NCBI GenBank assembly: GCA_019246495.1
Contig: JAFAQI010000483.1
Coordinates: forward strand, 1 to 10,667
Reading direction: 5' to 3'
Source of the DNA: Frankiales bacterium
GTDB lineage: Bacteria > Actinomycetota > Actinomycetes > JAFAQI01
DNA: 10,667 nucleotides
Part shown: one piece after another, positions 6,807-10,667 of the stretch
How positions within the stretch are numbered: position 1 is the stretch's first letter
Layout of the letters: every line of letters starts with the position of its first letter
Notes under the pieces: model-generated
Told to the model about the DNA's origin: nothing
Databases searched by the model: none
The model's input: only the letters and a program-made list of their open reading frames with translations
Position numbers and translations under genes: made by a program

Positions 6807-7537
6807 GCGGACTCCCGGATCGCCGCGGCCTTCGCGTCGTAGAACTCCGCCGGCGGAACTCCGCCGCGCAACTCGGCGAGCTGCTCGGCAACCCGTCGCA
6901 TGATGACGTCAGTAGCGGCGTGCAAGAGCTCTCCTGTCATCGGCTTGCCCTGGAAGGCAGAGAGGTCGACCGGAGGGCCGGCGAGGATCTGCATCGTGCG
7001 GCGGGGAAAGAGCCTCGGGCGACGTGCTTTGTAGGGAAGGATCGCCTGCGGTCCCCACTGCGCGATCGGGATGACCGGTGCGCCGGAGAGCAACGCCACA
7101 CGAGCGATGCCCGTCCGCGCCTTCATCGGCCACAGGTCCGGGTCCCGAGTGGCGCTGCCCTCGGGATAGATCAGCACGCACTCGCCGCGCGCCAGCGCGT
7201 CGACCGCCGGCTGCAAGGCGGCGGAGGCGTCGGCGGCGTGCCGGTAGACGGGGATCTGCTGGGCGCCTTCGAATATCCACTTCAACGGCGGCTTCCGGAA
7301 CAGCTCCGCCTTTGCGAGGAACCGCGGCGGCCGGCGCTGGTTGAAGAGGAAGTGGCCGATGATGAGCGGGTCAAGCTCGCTGACGTGGTTGGCGGCGACG
7401 ATGATGCCGCCCTCGGGAGGAAGGTTCTCTGCTCCGCGCCAGTCGCGCTTGGTCAGCAGCAGCGACAACGGCTTGACCACGCAGACGACGAGCCGGTACC
7501 AGAAGCCGAGGCGCAGTCGCGGACGCTGTCGCGACAT
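6803..7537 (-). CDS. plsC: 1-acyl-sn-glycerol-3-phosphate acyltransferase (PlsC family)
   Basis: This membrane-associated acyltransferase most likely adds the second acyl chain to lysophosphatidic acid to form phosphatidic acid. The 244 residues show the family blocks in order: catalytic NHVSELD at 50-56 (H51, D56), a block around 72-80 (RFLAKAELF), the phosphate-binding YPEGSATRD at 124-132, and VIPIAQWG at 155-162. The N-terminal segment 11-28 is hydrophobic and may anchor it. The ATG at 7537 is preferred: an AAGGG lies about 10 bases upstream, though GTG codons at 7546 and 7543 in the same frame are possible. The frame stays open much further upstream, but that part is opposite fbiD and is not coding. 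It is the first gene of the operon with gpsA, whose product supplies its pathway. Confidence 0.93.
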   Translation of the reverse strand: MSRQRPRLRLGFWYRLVVCVVKPLSLLLTKRDWRGAENLPPEGGIIVAANHVSELDPLIIGHFLFNQRRPPRFLAKAELFRKPPLKWIFEGAQQIPVYRHAADASAALQPAVDALARGECVLIYPEGSATRDPDLWPMKARTGIARVALLSGAPVIPIAQWGPQAILPYKARRPRLFPRRTMQILAGPPVDLSAFQGKPMTGELLHAATDVIMRRVAEQLAELRGGVPPAEFYDAKAAAIRESA

Positions 7538-7594
7538 CAGCACCACCACCCTTGCCGGGACCGGACAACCCGTCGACTTGCGAGGATGCCAGAC
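7538..7594. promoter_or_regulatory. Divergent plsC / fbiD intergenic region
   Basis: Both the plsC operon (minus) and fbiD (plus) begin from this 57-base gap. It holds AAGGG for plsC and GAGG at 7582-7585 for fbiD. I see no good TAnnnT -10 box on either strand, so promoters may be weak or use another sigma factor, or overlap the coding starts. Confidence 0.35.
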
Positions 7595-8233
7595 GTGGGC
7601 GCACCCGGGCAGTCGTGGGCGATCGTCATCCCGGTCAAGCGCCTGGATCGGGCGAAGACCCGGCTGACGGTCGCGGCGCCCCTGCGTCGGCGCCTGGCGC
7701 TTGCGATGGCGCTCGACACCCTCGACGCCGCCCTGCGCTGCGAATCGGTTGACACCGTCATCGTCGTGACGGACGAACCGGAAGTCGCGACCGTTGCGCG
7801 GGACCGGGGCGCCGTGGTCGTCGCCGACGAGCCGGATGACGGTCTGAACGCGGCTTTGCGGCACGGTGCGGCACGTGCGCCCGGTGGCGCGGGCGTGGCT
7901 GCAGTGGCCGCGGATCTGCCCGCTCTCCGGCCGGACGAGCTGGACGGCCTGCTCAGGGCAGCGGCCGCGCATCCGGTGTCGGTCGTCGCCGATGCGGCTG
8001 GATCCGGTACGACGCTCTATGCCGCCGCAGGCCAGGCGAAGTTCGACCCGAGATTCGGCCCCGACTCACTGGCCGCGCATGTCACGGCGGGGGCCGTCGA
8101 TCTGACGCCGGTCGCCGGGGTCTCATTGCGGACGGATGTCGACACGCTCGACGACCTGCGCGCCGCGAGTCGGCATGGCGTCGGGGCGGCGACGGCGAGC
8201 GCGGTGCGCGAGCTCGACCGGCACGTAGGCTGA
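7595..8233 (+). CDS. fbiD: Phosphoenolpyruvate guanylyltransferase (coenzyme F420 synthesis, FbiD/CofC)
   Basis: FbiD joins GTP to phosphoenolpyruvate (2-phospholactate in archaeal CofC) to make the activated three-carbon unit that FbiA transfers to Fo in coenzyme F420 synthesis. The 212-residue product has an NTP-transferase fold: IPVKRLDRAKTRL at 12-24 with K15 and K21, TVIVVTDEPEV, a GLNAAL turn, VAADLPAL (metal-binding Asp), VVADAAGSGTTLY and the family signature FDPRFGPDSLAAH, followed by LRTDVDTLDDL and GVGAATASAV. The match to mycobacterial FbiD is close through the C-terminus. GTG at 7595 is chosen because GAGG (7582-7585) lies 9 bases before it; an in-frame ATG at 7586 directly abuts that GAGG. 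No other F420 gene is in the window. The small cold-shock-like gene follows after 4 bases. Confidence 0.94.
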   Translation: MGAPGQSWAIVIPVKRLDRAKTRLTVAAPLRRRLALAMALDTLDAALRCESVDTVIVVTDEPEVATVARDRGAVVVADEPDDGLNAALRHGAARAPGGAGVAAVAADLPALRPDELDGLLRAAAAHPVSVVADAAGSGTTLYAAAGQAKFDPRFGPDSLAAHVTAGAVDLTPVAGVSLRTDVDTLDDLRAASRHGVGAATASAVRELDRHVG

Positions 8234-8237
8234 CGCG

Positions 8238-8447
8238 ATGCAGGCGACGGTTCGCAGCTTCGACGCGCGCAGTCGCAGCGGGGACGTTCTGATGGACGAC
8301 GGGTCGGTGCGGACGTTCGACGAGCGCGCGTTCGACGCGTCCGGCCTGCGGTTGCTTCGCTCGGGTCAGCGCGTCCGGCTGCGCACCGATGCCGATGGTC
8401 GCGTCGTGTTCCTCACGATCGCGACGCTGCCCGACTCGGCGGACTGA
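8238..8447 (+). CDS. Small cold-shock-domain-like protein
   Basis: This 69-residue protein resembles a cold-shock (OB-fold) domain by pattern: an opening strand ATVRSFDARSRSG, then DVLMDDGSVRTFD, an AFDASGLRLLRSGQRVRL segment and a closing VVFLTIATLP strand. The GQRV turn is like the LxxGQxV of CspA proteins. It lacks the aromatic RNA-binding motifs (KGFGFI and VFVHF) of true cold-shock proteins, so normal RNA binding is doubtful. Similar small proteins occur next to fbiD/cofC in actinobacteria, so it is likely a conserved but uncharacterised gene. It begins 4 bases after the fbiD stop, so the two are translated from one mRNA, and it is followed by a strong terminator. Its role is unknown. 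Confidence 0.8.
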   Translation: MQATVRSFDARSRSGDVLMDDGSVRTFDERAFDASGLRLLRSGQRVRLRTDADGRVVFLTIATLPDSAD

Positions 8448-8477
8448 GACCTCAGACGACTGAGCCCACATAACTGG

Positions 8478-8507
8478 GCCGGCCGCCTCGTCTCCGAGGC
8501 GGCCGGC
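8478..8507. terminator. Bidirectional terminator hairpin
   Basis: A perfect 13-base-pair GC-rich stem (8478-8490 with 8495-8507) closes a TCTC loop. It lies between the convergent cold-shock-like gene (stop at 8447) and hup (stop at 8534) and so can serve both. There is no T run on either side, as is common in actinobacterial terminators. Confidence 0.85.
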
Positions 8508-8533
8508 GCAGTCAGGTGCAGGTGTGCCGCTGG

Positions 8534-9067
8534 TCAGCGCTTGGCGGCGGTCTTGCGGGCCGTCGACTTCTTCGCCGTCGACTTCTTGGCGGTGCTCTTC
8601 TTGGCCGTGGTCTTCTTGGCCGTCGACGTCTTGCGGGCGGGCGCCTTCGTCGCCTTGCGGGCGGCACCACGCGCGGCCGAGGCGGCCTTGCCCGGCGCCG
8701 ACGCGGCGGAGCGAGCCGTCGAGCGCGCACTTGCTGCCGTGCTCTTCGCGGCAGCCTTCGTCGCAGCGTCCGCGACCTTGCCGAGCTTCACGGCGCCGCT
8801 GACGACACCCTTGAACTGCGTGCCCGGGCGGAACTTGGGCACGGACGTCTTCTTGACCTTGACGGTTTCGCCGGTCCGGGGGTTGCGACCGGTGCGAGCG
8901 GCGCGCTCCACCTTCTCGAAGACGCCGAAACCGGTGAGAGCGACCTTCTCGCCCTGGGCGACGGCGCGCTGGATGGTGTCGAGCACCGCGTCGACCGCGT
9001 GCTCGGCAGCTCTCTTGTCCACCCCAAGGCGATCGCGGATCGCGTCGATGAGCTCGGCCCTGTTCAC
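8534..9067 (-). CDS. hup: HU family nucleoid protein with lysine-rich histone-H1-like tail
   Basis: The 177-residue protein has a complete HU domain at 1-90 and a basic tail at 91-177. The HU part shows NRAELIDAI at the start, the [18 protein letters not shown] segment at 46-63 with the beta-arm RNPRTGE at 61-67 that enters the DNA minor groove, and FRPGTQFK at 79-86. The tail is Lys/Ala/Ser/Thr-rich and ends in five units of the type TAKKS. Such two-part HU proteins (HupB of mycobacteria, HupS of Streptomyces) bend and compact DNA; the tail adds affinity and may be modified at lysines. The GTG at 9067 has a strong GGAGG 8 bases upstream. It has its own promoter and leader and is separated from leuD by 125 bases. 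Confidence 0.96.
   Translation of the reverse strand: MNRAELIDAIRDRLGVDKRAAEHAVDAVLDTIQRAVAQGEKVALTGFGVFEKVERAARTGRNPRTGETVKVKKTSVPKFRPGTQFKGVVSGAVKLGKVADAATKAAAKSTAASARSTARSAASAPGKAASAARGAARKATKAPARKTSTAKKTTAKKSTAKKSTAKKSTARKTAAKR
8549..8623 (-). repeat. Five 15-base tandem repeats in the hup tail
   Basis: Residues 149-173 of the HU tail are five 5-residue units of the pattern T-A-(K/R)-K-(S/T), coded by imperfect 15-base repeats. The array could gain or lose units by slippage, as tails of such proteins differ in length between related species. Confidence 0.8.
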
Positions 9068-9086
9068 GTTGTCCCTCCGATTGCAC

Positions 9087-9105
9087 GTCGAGGCCGGCCC
9101 TCGAC
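9087..9105 (-). promoter_or_regulatory. Hairpin in the hup 5' leader
   Basis: GTCGAGG (9087-9093) and CCTCGAC (9099-9105) form a perfect 7-pair stem with a 5-base GC loop. It lies between the predicted transcription start and the GGAGG of hup, so it could affect mRNA stability or translation. Confidence 0.4.
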
Positions 9106-9114
9106 CCTCTGGGG

Positions 9115-9143
9115 AACCTAGTGGTCGGCACGGTCGCCGACAA
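9115..9143 (-). promoter_or_regulatory. Candidate hup promoter
   Basis: On the minus strand TTGTCG (9143-9138), a 17-base spacer and TAGGTT (9120-9115) match a housekeeping-sigma promoter well (-35 at 4 of 6, -10 of the TAnnnT form). It predicts a leader of about 40 bases. It is the best-formed promoter in the window and suits a highly expressed gene. Confidence 0.6.
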
Positions 9144-9192
9144 CGACCCTGACCGATTTTCTTTTGTGTCGCAGCGGCTTTCGCGCGGCGCG

Positions 9193-9780
9193 TCAGGCAG
9201 TCGTCGGCAGCCAGTGCTGCCGGCCGGCCTCGAAGGCGTCGATGTCCGCGACGTGGGTGAGGGTCAGCCCGATGTCGTCGAGGCCCTCCATCAGGCGCCA
9301 GCGCGTGTAGTCGTCGAGGTCGAACGCGGCCGTGACGTCACCGGCAGAGACCTGCCGCTCGACGAGGTCGACTGTGACGGCGGTGTCGGGCGCCGACTCG
9401 ACGATCTGGTGCAGCTGCTCGACGAAGTCGGCGTCGAGGACGACCGGCAGCAGCCCGCCCTTCAGCGCGTTGCCGCGGAAGATGTCGCCGAACCGCGGTG
9501 CGATGACGACCCGGAAGCCGTAGTCCTGCAATGCCCAGACCGCATGCTCGCGCGACGATCCCGTGCCGAAGTCGGGACCGGCAAGCAGCACGGTCGCCCC
9601 GGCGTACCTGGCGTCGTTGAGGACGAACTCCGGATCGCTCCGCCAGGCCGCGAACAGGCCGTCCGCGAAGCCGGTCCGGGAGACGCGCTTGAGGTATTCG
9701 GCGGGGATGATCTGGTCGGTGTCGACGTTGCTGCGACGCAACGGCAGCGCGGTCCCGGTGTGCACGGTGAACGGTTCCAT
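9193..9780 (-). CDS. leuD: 3-isopropylmalate dehydratase small subunit
   Basis: LeuD is the small subunit that, with LeuC, isomerises 2-isopropylmalate to 3-isopropylmalate in leucine synthesis. The 195 residues are a normal length for the actinobacterial protein and show the swivel-domain features: [15 protein letters not shown] at 18-32, [19 protein letters not shown] at 66-84 with the family SSREH motif at 75-79, and a [17 protein letters not shown] segment at 97-113 (residue R102 and N104 in FRGN). The start is ATG at 9780, with AGGAG overlapping the leuC stop codon 7 to 8 bases upstream. leuC ends only 9 bases before it, so the two are one operon and probably translated in step. A 125-base gap with a promoter separates it from hup. 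Confidence 0.97.
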   Translation of the reverse strand: MEPFTVHTGTALPLRRSNVDTDQIIPAEYLKRVSRTGFADGLFAAWRSDPEFVLNDARYAGATVLLAGPDFGTGSSREHAVWALQDYGFRVVIAPRFGDIFRGNALKGGLLPVVLDADFVEQLHQIVESAPDTAVTVDLVERQVSAGDVTAAFDLDDYTRWRLMEGLDDIGLTLTHVADIDAFEAGRQHWLPTTA

Positions 9781-9789
9781 GGCCGGCTC

Positions 9790-10667
9790 CTAGAGGTCGC
9801 CGGGCGCGGTCAACCGGCCCGTGACGGCAGTGGCGGCGGCGACCGGCGGCGACACGAGATGCGTCCGGCCGCCAGGCCCCTGCCGACCCTCGAAGTTGCG
9901 GTTGGAGGTGGAGGCGCTGCGCTGCCCGGGCGCGAGCTTGTCGGGGTTCATGCCGAGGCACATCGAGCAGCCCGCGCCGCGCCACTCCGCACCGGCGGCG
10001 GCGAACACCTCGTGCAGACCTTCGGCCTCCGCGCTGGTCTTGACGTCGACCGAACCCGGTACGACGAGAACGCGTACGCCGTCGGCGACGCGGCGGCCGC
10101 GAAGCACATCGGCAGCCGCGCGAAGGTCCTCGAGGCGGCCGTTGGTGCAGGAGCCGATGAAGACGGTGTCGACGTCGACGTCGCGCAGTGCAGTGCCGGG
10201 AGTGAGTGCCATGTAGTCCAGCGCACGTTGCGCCGCCGTGCGCTGTGACTCGTCGTCGAACGATGCCGGATCCGGCACCCGGCCGGACAACGGCGCACCC
10301 TGGCCCGGGTTGGTGCCCCACGTCACCCAGGGCGACAGCGCCGACGCGTCGACGTCGACGACGGTGTCGAACACAGCGTCCTCGTCTGTCGGCAGCGACC
10401 GCCAGTTCGCGACGGCGGCATCCCAGTCGGCACCAGTCGGCGCGTGCGCGCGGCCGCGCAGGTAGTCGAACGTCGTGTCATCGGGGGCGATGAGACCGGC
10501 GCGCGCACCCGCCTCGATCGACATGTTGCAGAGCGTGAGGCGCCCTTCCATCGAGAGCGCGCGGACCGCGCTGCCCGCATACTCGATCGCGTACCCGACG
10601 CCTCCGGCGGCGCCGATCTTCGCGATCATCGCGAGCGCGAGGTCCTTGCCCGAGACGGCCGCGGGCA
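9790..10667 (-). CDS. leuC: 3-isopropylmalate dehydratase large subunit (5' end missing)
   Basis: The frame enters from the right edge and gives 291 residues; LeuC is usually about 470, so roughly the first 180 are outside the window. The part present belongs to the aconitase family and holds all three ligands of the 4Fe-4S cluster: C173 in IGSCTNGR and C233 and C236 in [10 protein letters not shown] (numbered from the first full codon). Their spacing of 60 and 3 residues equals that of E. coli Leu[11 protein letters not shown] and the closing [10 protein letters not shown] are also typical. It works with LeuD, encoded 9 bases downstream, as a heterodimer in the cytoplasm. Any leader or attenuator that controls the operon lies beyond the window. 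Confidence 0.97.
   Translation of the reverse strand, partial: PAAVSGKDLALAMIAKIGAAGGVGYAIEYAGSAVRALSMEGRLTLCNMSIEAGARAGLIAPDDTTFDYLRGRAHAPTGADWDAAVANWRSLPTDEDAVFDTVVDVDASALSPWVTWGTNPGQGAPLSGRVPDPASFDDESQRTAAQRALDYMALTPGTALRDVDVDTVFIGSCTNGRLEDLRAAADVLRGRRVADGVRVLVVPGSVDVKTSAEAEGLHEVFAAAGAEWRGAGCSMCLGMNPDKLAPGQRSASTSNRNFEGRQGPGGRTHLVSPPVAAATAVTGRLTAPGDL

Noticed and set aside
6689..7594. N-terminal extension of fbiD back to 6689
   Set aside because: It is opposite plsC; the FbiD family begins at the VIPVKRL segment, a few residues after 7595.
7538..7972. N-terminal extension of plsC to an upstream start at 7972
   Set aside because: The added part lies opposite fbiD, shows no conserved sequence, and normal family length begins at the ATG at 7537.
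8549..8623. CRISPR-like or non-coding tandem repeat
   Set aside because: The 15-base period is in frame and codes for the repeated TAKKS units of the HU tail.
8082..9143. Minus-strand frame (353 codons) over hup, the terminator and the cold-shock-like gene
   Set aside because: It crosses a strong terminator and shares DNA with hup in another frame; composition is Arg/Gln/Gly-rich without motifs.
9121..10248. Plus-strand frame (375 codons) opposite leuC and leuD
   Set aside because: Antisense shadow of leuCD; no family match and no ribosome site seen.

Overview
The window is high-GC chromosomal DNA from an actinobacterium. The evidence is strong GC bias with GTG starts, an HU protein with a basic histone-H1-like tail, an F420-type guanylyltransferase (FbiD/CofC), a stand-alone Lrp/AsnC ligand domain, a DUF3515 lipoprotein, and a gene order (leuC-leuD-hup-fbiD-plsC-gpsA-ddl-DUF3515-lrp-thiL) that I recognise as a conserved actinobacterial neighbourhood. 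The genus cannot be told from the sequence alone.

Layout from the left: a truncated GNAT acetyltransferase and thiL (minus strand); a divergent 68-base gap; a 78-residue Lrp-type ligand-binding protein and a DUF3515 lipoprotein-like gene (plus); then ddl and a RipA-like NlpC/P60 endopeptidase (minus), each apparently with its own promoter placed for leaderless mRNA; then plsC-gpsA-PLP enzyme, a minus-strand operon whose ORFs overlap by 4 and 8 bases. fbiD and a small cold-shock-like gene run on the plus strand and end at a strong bidirectional terminator shared with hup (minus). leuD and a 5'-truncated leuC (minus) close the window.

Functionally this is core metabolism: thiamine diphosphate formation (thiL), peptidoglycan precursor synthesis and cell-wall cleavage (ddl, RipA-like), phospholipid synthesis (gpsA, plsC), sulfur amino acids (PLP enzyme), leucine synthesis (leuCD), coenzyme F420 (fbiD) and nucleoid structure (hup). 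I found no mobile element, CRISPR array, defence island, tRNA or rRNA, and no convincing new multi-gene system.

The points most worth a second look are local. thiL has no ATG, GTG or TTG at its expected start, but a GTT sits 8 bases after a perfect AGGAGG. The DUF3515 gene's only usual start cuts its signal peptide short and lies in a hairpin loop. ddl and the RipA-like gene have -10 boxes exactly 7 bases before ATG, and a GTCAC direct repeat straddles the second. A hairpin lies in the hup leader. The PLP enzyme and the RipA-like gene sit between gpsA and ddl.
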